From the NCBI GenBank assembly GCA_964059195.1, contig CAXKWD010000011.1, positions 13,843,951 to 13,907,950 of the forward strand: a DNA stretch of 64,000 bases, written 5' to 3'. The DNA is from Ectobius pallidus (Eukaryota; Arthropoda; Insecta; Blattodea; Ectobiidae). The notes below the pieces were generated by a model, which worked only from the letters and a program-made list of their open reading frames with translations, did not search any database and had not been told where the DNA came from. A program made the position numbers and the translations under genes. Positions 35,371 to 46,725 of this stretch are shown here, one piece after another (position 1 is the first letter of the stretch; every line of letters begins with the position of its first letter).

Positions 35371-35628
35371 AGTAAGTAAAAAAAGTAAAGTGTTCCCTAT
35401 ACAGACCATGGAGGCCCTGAGGGTTACAGAAGGTTAAAGCTCCCAGATTTTTAGACTATTGGCACATGAGGGTGGTATGGTTGTCAGCCTTACGCAGCCT
35501 TGCCAGGATTGCTCCTGGTACTCATTTCTGTTAGGGGCTGAGTCTACCCCAGGGCCACATTGCCACCAGAAGGATTAGGCCAATTGAAAAACTCCAACGA
35601 CCTCATCGGGGATAGAACCCGCGACCTT
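35371..35628 (-). repeat. tRNA-derived SINE, family S1, 5'-truncated
   Basis: Minus-strand copy. The tail lies at the left (TAAAAAAAGTAAAGTG) and the body matches 42774-43083 through GGATTGCTCCTGGTACTCAT and AGGCCAATTGAAAAACTCC. Homology stops just after the B-box region (AACCCGCGACCTT, about 35615-35628), so the A-box half is lost. Confidence 0.85.
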
Positions 35629-35639
35629 ACATCTTAATA

Positions 35640-37425
35640 AATGCCATACTAGGCTTGTTCCATATGTACTAATCACAGAGAGACTTGTACGAAGGCTTCA
35701 ATAAAAGTTCTACCTAATGAAAATAGAATATTGTAATTTACCCTTTCTAATTATTGAAATAAAAGTCTACTAAAATATTAATAATTTCTACATTAATTTT
35801 AATTTAAAAAAAAATATTATAGAATTGTTCATTAGAATATCTTAAAAGATGTCCTGCAGTATCAGTCAGCAATATAATTATTCATTTTGCAGACAGGAAA
35901 CATTTAAAGCATTTTTGCTACCATAATAGGAGAAAGTAACTCAACTGCGATTTAATTTCCCACAGGCACAGCTGCTCAATGTCCAATTACGGTGTGGTTT
36001 TGAACAATTAAAACTACAATGTTTACATAATTTTTTGATGTGATAAACGAACATTTCATTTTTGGTGAATGTTTTAATTGATCTCATAGATATCTCCTTA
36101 ATTAGAATCATGGATTCATATTACATAAATCAGATATTTATATTTCTCCGAATGACGTAAAATACCCCGTCTTTCGCTGCGGAGAAAGGCAGTTCATCAT
36201 GCTATTAAGTCTAAATTCCGTCGAGCGAACGCAGTTTGGGTCTTGCATTCTTGAAGTTTACTTGAGAGAGTGTGCAATCCCTCCCTTACTTACTTTATAG
36301 CGCCTTGCACAAGACTTTTTGTGATTATGCTGTTTTCCTTATAGAAATCTGACACACCTGGAGGTTTTTTGTTTCATTAAAAACGTAGATCTAGGAGGAT
36401 GATAAAATGAAAATGGCAGAGAAGCCAGCTAGAGCGCTGAGGCTCACGTTAAATAAATTGGGAAGAAAACAAAAATGTGAAAGTGTGTACACAAACATGG
36501 AAGCTGTTCAAGTCGGGTTGGCAAGAGGGGGAGTTTGGGGGGTATTATTCAGACAGAGTGTGTTAGCTGTGGAGATGAATGTTGGTATGGCGCAGCTGCT
36601 AACGCTCCCTCCCCCGCACTTTAACCCTTCAACCCCTCGTGCCTAATCCCAACTTATGACAAATCAATCGTGCCATAGAATTTTATCCATTTCTGCTCGT
36701 CAATTTATTCGTTAATTAAAATTTTATTTCATAATGAAAGTAGTTAAAAACGTAATTAAAAGTACACCTATACGTTTGTGAGGCAAGCAGTTGCTTCTAA
36801 ACATGCTTTTTGTGTCGCGTTCTATAGAAAACTTTGTATTACGTGTAAGCATGTATCTAGATTTAATTTATAAATCCCCCATTCTCTCTCATACATACAT
36901 TATATGAACGAATATTAAATACCTAGCTGATGTTTAAACTCAATAGATTTATCATTTTCAGTCTATAACCGCTATATTTTATTTCACAATAAAAGTAGTG
37001 AAAAGTGCACTTCAATGAATAGTTATCCACTTCAATACCGTTTTCATGAAGCTAACTTTTGTGGTTTTACAGTATTGATAATTCCACAGAGACCTCTGTC
37101 GACCACAGATTTACTGTAATGGTTTTGGACAGAACTCATGCTGATAAAGGAAGGGCTTGTCAAAATTGCTAAACGATAGTTCTTTTTTGCTATGATGTTC
37201 GATTATTAATAGTGATATTTAATACCATTGAAACATGGAGACTGGTATTTAATTCTGTGACAGAACAGATTTTATTGATAATAGGCCGAACTGAAACAAC
37301 TATATGGAAACCACTTTTAATCAGTGCAATAGTGAATGGACAATGATAAAGTGCACCAAAGTTCTGTAATGAATTCCATTTGGAACGATTACCGTCTGCA
37401 TACCAAGCTAAACATACAGAAGCAA
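35640..37425. other. Intergenic stretch without gene
   Basis: The plus ORF at 36407-36646 (79 codons) has a Lys/Arg-rich start (KMAEKPARALRLTLNKLGRK) but no domain I recognise. A purine- and G-rich patch lies at 36515-36545. No TE termini. Confidence 0.5.
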
Positions 37426-37429
37426 TATC

Positions 37430-37605
37430 GAATGGGGTACTTAATGGTGACCCAAGGTTGCGGATTCGATCCGGGCCCATCGATGGCATTTATGCGTGCA
37501 TAAATGCGACATTCTCATGTCAGTAGATTTACTGGCATGTAAAAGAACTCCTGCGGGACAAAATTCCGGTACTTCCCCGTCGTTAAATAAATATATAATA
37601 ACCAA
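37430..37605 (+). repeat. tRNA-derived SINE, family S2
   Basis: The A-box-like TTAATGGTGACCC (37440) and B box GGATTCGATCC (37461-37471) are followed by GCATTTATGCGTGCATAAAT, CAGTAGATTTACTGGCATG and AACTCCTGCGGGACAAAATT, then CGTCGTTAAATAA. This is the best-preserved S2 copy in the window. Others are at 19698, 30620 and 46543. The ORF at 37496 merely overlaps it. Confidence 0.7.
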
Positions 37606-37754
37606 CTACTTCATAGTGAAATGTATTCTCTGGTGTGCTAAGTACATAATATCCTTGGTAAACTACTTAACTCTTAGGAGCTACTTACCATGTAGGAACC
37701 AGGTCTACCATCCGACATCTGCGCCACATTCCTCCGTCTTTTGAGTTAGCATTA

Positions 37755-37945
37755 TCAGATACCAGATCTGCGGGCATGTGGGCAACATGCCGGCTTCCAC
37801 TTATGATACTCTTCACCGAGCCGCTATTTTTTAAAATTTTAACTGTCGTTCCTTTTCACATAAAACATTTGGATGAGGTATAGGGTATCGAACCAAGGCC
37901 TGTGGATTTTTAGTCACTAACGCAACCACTAGGTCATGCTGGTCA
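37755..37945 (-). repeat. tRNA-derived SINE, family S3
   Basis: On the minus strand CCTAGTGGTTGCGTTAGTGA is followed by a B-box-like TTGGTTCGATACCC (37888-37901). The distal end holds GGGCATGTGGGCAACATGCC (plus-strand reading), matching GGGCATGTGGTCAGCATGCC in the S3 copy at 13916. Confidence 0.5.
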
Positions 37946-38039
37946 CAAGCAATAGTAACCGCGTAAAATAAAACTTCTTTCCACAATAAAATGAACTTCA
38001 AATTCTGAAGTACACCGTTTCAAAAGTAATTGACCGAGC

Positions 38040-38560
38040 GAAACTGGGTCCTGTTTCAACTAGACCGTTCGAATTTCGTCTGTTTGTCCATAAATTAGTT
38101 TGTCACGAAGTTAGGACCAAACTGCCTTGTTCAATTTTTTTTACCAGTTTTGCATAAACGTTCATTGGGGTCATTATAAACGACGCATTGTAAGAATTTT
38201 TATTTTCTGGTTCCATTTTAAGGTGGTGGCCATTTTAATTGCTCCGTTTCATGTAATGTTCAGCTTTTTCAACGATTCTAGCCAAACAGTTCATGCTATA
38301 AAAGTTTGAAGACTACCCTCATTCTAGAGTGTAAAATTTTCTACGACTTTTTTGGATACAATTTTGACGTAACTCTAATGGTTTGTCGCATAACTCTTTG
38401 TAAGTTTGTTTCTTGCGCAGTCACGCCCCAATGCGTTGTTCGGTTTCTTCCAATTTGGCATGAATTTTCATTGTAGTAATTATTCTTGTAACTGCTATAA
38501 TCCTCACTGTGGCGGGGGGAAATAATAAAAAAAAATTAGTTACACCTATATTTATAATAT
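38040..38560. repeat. Two diverged ~100-bp direct repeats, related to 43990-44090
   Basis: TTGTTCAATTTTTTTTACCA then CATAAACGTTCATTGGGGTC (about 38127-38176) is echoed by TTGTTCGGTTTCTTCCAATT then CATGAATTTTCATTGTAGT (about 38437-38478). Upstream, GTCACGAAGTTAGGACC is echoed by GCAGTCACGCCCC. A third cousin lies at 44020-44085 (GAAGTCATGACCAAACGCG, CGTTCGATT). Probably the body of an old DNA element; no ends found. Confidence 0.4.
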
Positions 38561-39029
38561 GAGTGATAAAAGTGGGTTAACAATCTTTTCAAAATATTTT
38601 ATATAATTATAGGTGTGTATTTTTAATAAAACATACCTATTATTAAATTCAACAAAGAAATACAATGATTATGATACAATAATAATAACTAAAAGAAATA
38701 CATTTCATCAAGGACTGAAGATGGAGGAAATGTTCCCATGATGCTTGTGACTTTTCCCCTTTTTATGGCAATTCTCATACGTTGCCTCAAATATTCGCCA
38801 GCCCTAGGATCCCCTGTTGAAACAGCTCGTCTTCTACCTCTCTCTGAAGTTAACTCCTTGGCTTCTGCACACCATGGATTACTATTCTTTGTTGAATTTA
38901 ATAATAATTTTGTATTAAATGATTATGTATACATCTAGCCTTAAACTATACCTTACAGTGTATGTAACACTTTTCAACTGACAGTTCCATTATAGTATTT
39001 ATTTTTTTCATATTTCGGTGCAAACATTA
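38561..39029. other. AT-rich stretch without gene
   Basis: No TE termini. The plus ORF at 38738-38938 (66 codons) is unrecognised. Confidence 0.45.
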
Positions 39030-39031
39030 TA

Positions 39032-39746
39032 CATGGGTTGATTTTTTAGTAGTGGAAACTATTTTATTTCTCAATATATAGCATACGTACTAGGTTCTAA
39101 CTTTTATAGGCCTTCGATGTAATCACCACCATTGCGTACAACATTTTCCCCGCGATGTGTAACTTAAGTCTTTATGACTCGCTGTCACTGCCTAATCTGT
39201 TGATGGTGCGAAGAGAGCGGTCGGTTGTCTGTAAAACACAATTGGGATGGTGTGATCTTAAAACATACCATCTCCCACGCCAGAACGTTATTGCGGAATG
39301 CTATTGTTCGTTTTTGCAAAACAATCTGCAAGAAGTTCTAAAAAGAAAACTGCGACAACTTCACGGATAATCCACCCATCGTTCTGCACGATAACTCTAG
39401 GCCGCATAGAGCAGGAGTTGTGTCTGAACTGTTCAATCGCTGGGGGGTGGGAGTTGGTCTATCACCCTCCGTAATCTCCAAATTTAAGTTCTTGCGACTT
39501 TGATCTAATCCTGAAGATGAAGGAGCCTCTTTGTGGGATTCTCTTTCGTACAGTTGAAGACGTTTTACAGGCAACCGACCGCTCTCTTCGCACCATCAAC
39601 AGATTAGGCAGTGCCAACGGGATCCAAAGACTTCCGCATCGCTGGGAACATGTTGTGGGCATCAAAGGCCTATAAAACTTAGAACCATGTACGTGTGCTA
39701 TGTATGGAGAAATAAAATAGTTACCACTAATAAAAATCAACCCATG
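39032..39746 (+). mobile_element. Mariner-like element M3, fold-back deletion derivative
   Basis: TA (39030-39031), then CATGGGTTGATTTTT; the right end is AAAAATCAACCCATG, then TA (39747-39748). Inverted arms span 39032-39237 and 39562-39746 and share AACTATTTTATTTCTC, TTTTATAGGCCTT, CACTGCCTAATCTGTTGATG and GCGAAGAGAGCGGTCGGTTG. The right arm is coding for the transposase C-terminus, and the left arm is its inverted copy. The middle (39238-39561) holds the remaining transposase. It differs in sequence from M1 and M2, so it is a separate family. Confidence 0.85.
39240..39675 (+). pseudogene. Mariner transposase fragment (M3), frameshifted
   Basis: Three frame segments are visible: AECYCSFLQNNLQEVLKRKL (to about 39360), then PPIVLHDNSRPHRAGVVSEL with the second catalytic Asp in LHDNSRPH (about 39371-39435), then a clean frame 39496-39675 starting DFDLILKMKEPLCG and ending RLPHRWEHVVGIKGL plus TAA. 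The Asp at 39496-39498 is the likely third catalytic residue. The YSPDLSP-type bridge between the last two segments is degraded. The N-terminal half and first catalytic Asp are absent. The last about 38 codons lie in the right inverted arm. Confidence 0.8.
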
Positions 39747-39748
39747 TA

Positions 39749-41345
39749 TAAGTACATTTTAAAATTTGTTGATTTCTTTAAAATCAATGAATTCATTATA
39801 TTGCTTTTGTGCGTACAAACTAAACTTTAGACCCTTATTAAACCTATCTAAACGATAGAATAAATACCATATCTGGAATTTTAAAAATTATTTTTGTGCC
39901 TCCTGAGAAATTTGAGAAGATGTGAGTTATCCCCTTCTTGCACAAAGTTTTCAAACATTAATTTTTAATACAAGCAACATTTCCCTATGTATTTAGTGCC
40001 TGTTCTTATTATACACAGTACCAGCACACTTTGTGCACTCTTTTACTGTTACATATCATAATATGAGAGCTCATTAAAAACAAAGAGATATCATTTACCC
40101 TTCCAATCTTTTGTCCTTGCATATTATTACTTGCATCACGTCACCCTAATTAGCAAACGTAACTCCAAAGCACAAAACTTCCCAGGAGTGAGAAATGTCC
40201 TCATAATAATCTGTAACGATACTCATCTGAAAGAAATACAACAAAAGTACGAATAACAGCAGCAGCCAGCTTTTTTTTGTATGCCCGCTATTCTATAGCA
40301 TAGAACAGATGAGCGTTTGCAAGATTTTTTACGTAATAATAATACTTTTGAATTTAAGATTTTTTTAAAATCAGAAACTTACTTCTACAAGGCAGTTTTG
40401 GGGGATTTAAGTTTTAGCTACCGGATGAACGCAAAATCTAAAATATGATCAATAAAGGTATTATGAGGTTTTCTAATCAGTGTGATACTGAAAACTGCAG
40501 CAACATGTAGGCCTATTAGGTAGAGTAACAACACTTCTGAAATGTTCACTCAGAAAATATTCTAAGTCATGAAAATATGTGAATGAATACCAGTAAGTTA
40601 AATTACTATTGAGGTAACCAATAAAAATATTTTTACCATTTTATTACACCGTTTAGTACACTTTTTTATAGTCACTAACATGTTACATATATCTTTTAAC
40701 ATTATAACCTATTAAAGTAAATATTAATGCAGTCTTTAGTGCGATATTAACAGAAAACGACAATGGATTTATGCACACTCCCACACATTTAAGTACATAA
40801 CTCCCAAAAAATGTACTTACTCTAAACATTCTACCATTGACATGAAGAGGACAGTCCAAGTATTTACTTTAAAACATGAATAATGACGAAATTAATTTTC
40901 ACCCTGAAACCTGGATGTTGAATTAATGTAACAGTGCTAGTAGTTTAGATACACGTCTAGTCTATAAAGTACGAGATAATTTCACTTGTCAATTTCTTGG
41001 TAGTTTTGTACATTTGTAAGTAATATTCCTCCGTGCTATTAATTTTGAGTAAGGTCTTCGATTTATTGCAGATATACTGCAAATAATGAATACGGAAGTG
41101 ATTACTAAGTTCAGCTACTTTCTTTTAGTGCTCTCCCTTTATTCCCAGGGTTCCTCAGACGTTGGCAACGGTTAGAAAATTAATTTTCATCACAGCTACT
41201 AAACCTACGGAAAGAACATTTGTTCAAGATTGGTCCATAACTTTTAGCTAGATATATTAACACGTTATAAACAATATGTATCTTATGGTTTTATTGCATA
41301 AAAAGTAGAAAATTTGATTTTGAAATGTAGATGTGTAAATAGGCT
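39749..41345. other. AT-rich stretch without gene
   Basis: No ORF of note, no TE termini, one TAGGCCTA (40508-40515). Confidence 0.5.
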
Positions 41346-41358
41346 ATATGCAGGTATA

Positions 41359-41654
41359 AAAGTAAAGTAAAGTATTCCCTATACTGGCCCAGACGGTTCC
41401 AGGAGCTGAGGCTCCAAGCGTTAAGACATTCGGAACTTGAAGGTGGTAAGGTTGTAAGCCTTACGCACCGGCCATCTTTACCCCAGGATTGCTCCTGTTA
41501 CCCATTTCTGTTAGAAGCTGAGTCAACCCCAGCCCCATAGTGCCACCAGAAGGATTAGGCCAATTGAAAAACTCGAACGACCTCATCGGAGATCGAACCC
41601 GCGACCTTCCGGTTTGTTGCGCAGGGCCTCAGCCACTACGCTACGGCGTACCCC
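41359..41654 (-). repeat. tRNA-derived SINE, family S1, full length with TSD
   Basis: Minus-strand copy. The tail is at the left (AAGTAAAGTAAAGTATTCCC) and the head at the right (CCACTACGCTACGGCGTACC, the A-box region). It is flanked by ATATGCAGGTATA (41346-41358) and ATATGCAAGTATA (41655-41667), a 13-bp target-site duplication with one mismatch. The B box reads GATCGAACCCGC on this strand. The 65-codon plus ORF over it is a by-product. Confidence 0.92.
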
Positions 41655-41667
41655 ATATGCAAGTATA

Positions 41668-42759
41668 CTTTGCGAAATTGTTCAACATTCAAAATTTCTG
41701 TGTTGAATGTATATGTGTGTGTGTAAAGCGGCCGTAAAAAGTCTAATTAATAGCTTTAAGATTTTTTAAGAAAATATACCTAAATCTTAGTTTTAACATT
41801 AAATTTTGTAAATATGGCCAATTTCTGGTCCCCTTAAGTGAAAATGTTATGTTATGAATAATTATATCACTCAGTCCTCTCTTAATACTGATAACAGGGC
41901 TGTATGTAAGTTAGCTGATGAGTTCAGTGAAGATCGCTTGGTGTGATAGGAAAACCATTAAGGACAGGATCAATAATTTTGAGGAAGTTTCGCGGACATG
42001 GGTTTGGAGTTTTATGGGAGGAGAACCAGGTAGCTTGTGTTGCCATTATGAGCAAGCGATCTCCCCGCCCTCAAGAATTCCTGTGGGAGCGCCAAGATTC
42101 GAACACTCAGTGCTGTTGGACGTATCCCTAGCCCAAACTCTTATGTCTATAAAAGGTTTTTCAATTTATTACCCCCCAGAGTGTATGGGATGCAACGCCG
42201 GACAAATGGCAAGATGAACTGTAAAGTTGAACGTGTCGGTTCTGTTGTGGCCAAAAGCAAAGTGAGGGAAGAAAACACGTAGACACAATGCGGAGGGAGA
42301 GAGAACGATAGAGAAATAAGGGGAAAAGTGAGAGAACGAAGGAGTTTATTGAATGACCTTCACTAGGCAACTTCCAGAGTATACAATTATGGGAACAATA
42401 TGTGTAATTGCATTTCCTAAATTTAAGAAGGAAGGGAAATAAATGAGGATATGTATAACTCGATCGGTAAGACCTGAGCCAAACAAACGGCTGCGCAGTA
42501 GTCTACGATGACGTAATCTAGACTAGCCTGACCTTCATAGCACGTGATGTTCTTTGCTAGTTAATACTGTATAGATCTTGTAAAAACATCTTAGTTAGCC
42601 TCACAGCATTCAATAGTGAAGACCCAACAGCGATATTCTGTGAGTTACATACCATTACTTAAATAATATTTCATAACTAAAAAAAAACAAATACTTGATC
42701 CACTTCATTTTTGTTTTCAATAGTTACGGGCTATTATGAACCGCATAATTTGGAATGAA
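41668..42759. other. Intergenic stretch, unrecognised ORF 41918-42217
   Basis: A 99-codon plus ORF (41918-42217) starts MSSVKIAWCDRKTIKDRINN and is less AT-rich than its surroundings. A tRNA-like AGATTCGAACAC word at 42101 suggests a minus-strand SINE head. I recognise no domain. The rest is AT-rich without TE termini. Confidence 0.4.
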
Positions 42760-42773
42760 TACTACAGTATATG

Positions 42774-43083
42774 GGGGTACGCCGTAGCGTAGTGGTTGAG
42801 GTGCTGCGCTGCAAACCGGAAGGTCGCGGGTTCGATTCCCGATGAGGTCGTTGGAGTTTTTCAATTGGCCTAATCCTTCTGGTGGCACTATGGTCCTGGG
42901 GTCGACTCAGCCTCCAACAGAAATGAGTACCAGGAGCAATCCTGGTGGTAAAGGCGGCCGGTGCGTAAGGCTGAAAACCTTACCACCTTTACGTGCCGAA
43001 TGTCCAAAATCTGGGAGCCTCAACCTCCTGGAACCCTCTGGGCCTCCATGGCCTGTATAGGGATCACTTTACTTTACTTTTTT
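42774..43083 (+). repeat. tRNA-derived SINE, family S1, full length with perfect TSD
   Basis: The RNA polymerase III A box TAGCGTAGTGG (42785-42795) and a perfect B box GGTTCGATTCC (42829-42839) lie in a tRNA-like head. The body carries GGCCTAATCCTTCTGGTGGC and GGAGCAATCCTGG, and the tail is CACTTTACTTTACTTTTTTT. The 14-bp direct repeat TACTACAGTATATG flanks the element exactly (42760-42773 and 43084-43097), proving insertion by target-primed retrotransposition. SINEs rely on a partner LINE for mobility; which one is not visible. ORFs over it are by-products. Confidence 0.95.
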
Positions 43084-43097
43084 TACTACAGTATATG

Positions 43098-43640
43098 CAT
43101 TCTCTTCTGCTCTTACTCCTTTGTTACCGGCGGACGACAGGCTATCTGCGCGTGTTTGGCTCAGGCCTTACCGATCGTGTTATAGGTTTCTATTAGATCA
43201 GGCCTATTATTGAACTTTATAGTTAGTAATTAAAAATTCTTGGAAATGTCTGCTATTTACCAGGTTGTACAGTTCCTTGCATCTCGCAGTTTACTGATGA
43301 ACTCCAAGTGTTTGTGTTCAACGATTTTGCTCTAAACAACATACAACAGCTTTGATTTTTCTTACAGTTAACGTAATAAACTAATTTTTTTGTTCAACAA
43401 TGTTCAACACGTTTTTCTGTTTACAATTATAACAACTTATTTCCGTCCCATTAAAATAATCGTATGGATTATACCTGCCATTACCTGAAGAATCTGGACT
43501 CATTTCATGGACATTCTGTATAAATGGTTTTTCAATGTAACGAGGGAACCTCTTTATGCGTTGGGCACTAGTTCTTACAAAACTTCAGATGATACACCTA
43601 ATTATTTTACGGATTGTACAGTACCGGTGACTCTAGACCT
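43098..43640. other. AT-rich stretch without gene
   Basis: No TE termini or recognisable ORF. The 62-codon ORF at 43507-43695 runs into the family-C element. Confidence 0.5.
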
Positions 43641-43646
43641 TATCAG

Positions 43647-43830
43647 TAGACCTGGGATTTTAGGCTCTAAAAATAGTTTTAGGCACCTAAAATAGGCTTT
43701 TAAAACAAATAAATAGGTTTTAAAGGAGAAAAGAGGAACTTACTACTTAAGATAAGCTTTAAAAATGTGTAAATAGACTTTAAAATACTACAATATGTTC
43801 TTAAACTGTAACGTGATCTTTTTTACAGTA
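43647..43830 (+). mobile_element. hAT-type element, family C, right-truncated copy
   Basis: TAGACCTGGGATTTTAGGCT, AAAATAGTTTTAGGCACC and TAAAATAGGCTTTTAAAAC match the left end of the family-C element at 23051. No right terminus or TSD partner of CTTATCAG (43639-43646) was found, so the right end is decayed or lost. Confidence 0.6.
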
Positions 43831-44140
43831 AAAAATGTGGTATACCTGTTCTGAACAGAAATAATTTCAAAATTAAGACAGAATTAAATATACATTTATC
43901 AAAAACAGTTTTGGACTATATGAAAAATTGACACAGTATGTCCTTTCTTACTATATATTCCTGTTACTTGTTGTTTTGAGCGAATCCTCCCTCCGAATTC
44001 TGACGTAACTCTGTTCACCGGCATTTCTTCTGTTTGTAGATTTGTTTTTTTATGAAGTCATGACCAAACGCGTCGTTCGATTAGTAATTACAGTTAAATA
44101 CGACGTATGTGTAAGGAAATTACTTCGATTCCGTTCTAAG

Positions 44141-44218
44141 ATGGCGCTCGTTTTAGCTGATGAAGAGCAGATCTTAGATTTTTTAGGCGCGCAGATCAAA
44201 TCTTCATCGATTTACTAG
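44141..44218 (+). CDS. Unrecognised 25-codon micro-ORF with good start context
   Basis: TCTAAGATGGCG gives a favourable initiation context (purine at -3, G at +4). The peptide begins MALVLADEEQILDFLGAQIK and ends at TAG. Its acidic, helix-prone character is unlike random AT-rich translation. It could be a 5' exon remnant of a transposase or host gene; no continuation was found. Confidence 0.15.
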   Translation: MALVLADEEQILDFLGAQIKSSSIY

Positions 44219-44459
44219 TGTCTAATAATATATACATAGGCTACACACACATACACATGTACAGGTAGGGGAGAAAAAAAGCGGACTTACTAAAATATCT
44301 AAGTTGCCGATATGAGCCACTGCGCATGCCTAGCGGCATTCACAGGATAGCAGGGAACTTAGCCCATTTCGAAACCCATAATATGGTTTCTAATCGTATT
44401 GTTTTGTAACTTAATATATTAATTTTATTAATTTTTTTAATTAAGGAATATTCCACAAT

Positions 44460-44725
44460 ACTGTAGTTTTCCTTCATCCCACAACAATCTTTTGCCTCCA
44501 TAAGTCCCTGTCCATAGTATCTTCTTCACTTAGTCCTTTTCTCGCCATATTCCTTTTCACCCCATCTATCCAGCACTCTTTGGGCTTCCCTCTTCTTCTT
44601 TTTCCTTCTACTTTCCATTCCACAATTATCTTGGGTATTCTTTCCTCTGTCATTCTGAGTACATATCCATACCATTTCAAGCGTCTTTCATCTACAATTT
44701 CCAAAATATTCTTTTCAACTTGCAT
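44460..44725 (-). mobile_element. LINE family 2, 3' end (C-terminal ORF2 fragment)
   Basis: An 83-codon minus frame reads ILEIVDERRLKWYGYVLRMT (residues about 7-26), then EGKRRRGKPKECWIDGVKRN, and ends in LWRQKIVVG. This RRLKW.GHVLRM / KRRRGRPK..W.DGV block is the C-terminal region downstream of reverse transcriptase in many insect non-LTR elements. It differs from LINE family 1. The copy is truncated to about 250 bp and the reverse transcriptase is absent. Confidence 0.8.
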
Positions 44726-46540
44726 TATATGGGAAGTATTAATTATTAATATTATTATAAAATACTAACACAAATTATATTATATTCAGCTACAAGAGTC
44801 GGTTCGCTTTTTATTCCTATCTGTACGTATGCTGTGTAAATCTTGAAGTAACAATCCTACATATGAAGATACCTTGTAACCTTTCGTCATGAATTTTTCT
44901 TAAGTATCCCTACTCACCGGTAGGCCTATAATGAAAGTAATTATTTTTGCCTGTTTGAATTTGCCCACTGTTTAATGAGACATCACACCAATACTGTACA
45001 GAGTAACGAAGTTAATAAGTGTGAATGGCGTTGTATGCTTTGATTGTCAGGAAATGCTGAAAATCCCTGGCATTGATTTTGAGCAGCACGTTTAGTTTCC
45101 AGGGACAAAGTGAAGTGGTTGTTTACGAAAACACAGCTCCATACGCGTAGTTATTTTATTGGCTAAAAAATTCAGCTGGGAAGGGGGATTGTGGGGAGCA
45201 TTGCCGCCAATTGGCGTGATTAACTGGTCAATGGGGGCAGCGAAGTTGTTTTCAGACCTACACACATTCTCCTCTGATCGCAAATCCCACAGAACGAACA
45301 GGGCTAAAGTTGCAAGAGGTAACGCAATAAATGTCCACGTGAATATTTCCTGTATTACATTCTGTTGGAAATCGGTTAACGTACTGCTTTACATTAAAAA
45401 TTATGATGTATCCATTTTTGTTAAAATAATTAGGTTCTTTACACAGTTATTTAGCTTTCGATGGCAAAAAAAAAAAACTGTTATGGGATCAGAATAACCC
45501 TTTTGTTTTGCTAAATGGGATGTAGGACATTCGACAAACATGCATTTAATTGAATAACTTATAATTTCTTATGCTAATGCTTCAATCATTTCCCATTCAA
45601 GCTACCTTGTTGAAAATTTGAACTTCCTGCATCATTGTAGGCCTATGTGACGTCAGGCAAGAGCACTTCGCTCCTGCAATAGTAATGCCCCACTCTTCCC
45701 CCATTTAAATGGTGGCTAAATTTCAAAGACTAATCGCAGAAGCTTACCGTGTGAAGTAAGAGTCGACTGCACTGACGTCACAGAGCCTCCTTTTGTCCTC
45801 GCTTACCTAGACCTGTGTCATGTCGGAAATTTCTAAATCAGCACTTTATCTCCTAAATGAAGAATCGTGCTCATTTTGTGGGGAAGTAAAGTATAGGCTA
45901 TCATGACTGTAATGCCCATATATTAATGGGTTACGTTTAAGTGTATGCTTGATTTTTTACATTAAAATCCAAAACTAGCATTTTTATTTGCTGAAATTGC
46001 TAACGCAGCAATAAATATGGAAATATGGAAGTAAAGTACGTATATCATAGCTGTTATGAGGCAAGATATGCACAACCTAAGCTAAATTCTTCAAATATAC
46101 TTCAATACCATGAAAATCTAAAGGAGGGGTTGTCTAGTATCCTAGTCCTCTGATCCCACTTTTACTATTCTCATTTGTAATAATTCTTAAAATTTAACAT
46201 TAAATCTTACATTTTATAAACTCAAAGATAACATCATTCCATGGCTCTTGATAAAAAGGTTGGAGTGGTTTGGAAATAAAATATGTTACATTATTGATCT
46301 CCGCCTTTTACCCTGAAATGTATGTTTCATATAGTAGCCTTAAATGGTAGGCCTAAGCCTATCTCTTATAATGTATATCATCATATATTTAAACCTGAGA
46401 TTCAAGGTTCAAATATTTATGGTGTCAAGTCAGACTGTGTAAAATTGACTCTAAACAGATGCACGAGGTTTTGAACATTTTAAACGTAATATGAGTACAA
46501 AATAACATTGTATACTTATTTCACCAAAACTGATTCGTTA
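44726..46540. other. Intergenic stretch; possible regulatory CRE pair at 45.65-45.78 kb
   Basis: The plus ORF at 45159-45497 (112 codons, MAKKFSWEGGLWGALPPIGV at its start) lies in a GC-richer patch but is not recognised. Two perfect TGACGTCA palindromes lie at 45648-45655 and 45773-45780. No TE termini. Confidence 0.45.
45648..45780. promoter_or_regulatory. Two perfect CRE palindromes 125 bp apart
   Basis: TGACGTCA occurs at 45648-45655 and 45773-45780 in a locally GC-richer stretch. This 8-mer is the consensus CREB/ATF site in animals. No exon or TATA-containing core promoter could be attached, so regulatory function is speculative. Confidence 0.3.
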
Positions 46541-46542
46541 TA

Positions 46543-46725
46543 TGGTTATTTAACGACGGGAATGTACTACAAATTAGACCTTTGACCGTCGCCGGTGTTC
46601 GGTATTTTGTCGCGTTGGAGTTACTTTACATTATACAGACGTAAATACTATCGACCTAGGCCTTGATCGAACCCGCGACCTGGACAAAGAAAGCCGCCGC
46701 CATGCTCACTAAACCTCAATATTTA
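46543..46725 (-). repeat. tRNA-derived SINE, family S2, decayed
   Basis: Minus-strand copy. TTATTTAACGACG at the left is the reverse of the S2 3' end (CGTCGTTAAATAA). A B-box reverse complement, GATCGAACCCGCG, lies at 46665-46677. The middle is diverged. Confidence 0.5.

Noticed and set aside
42774..42850. Functional tRNA gene at the S1 head
   Set aside because: A and B boxes are present but the sequence continues into a SINE body and is flanked by a 14-bp TSD; no cloverleaf acceptor pairing was seen.
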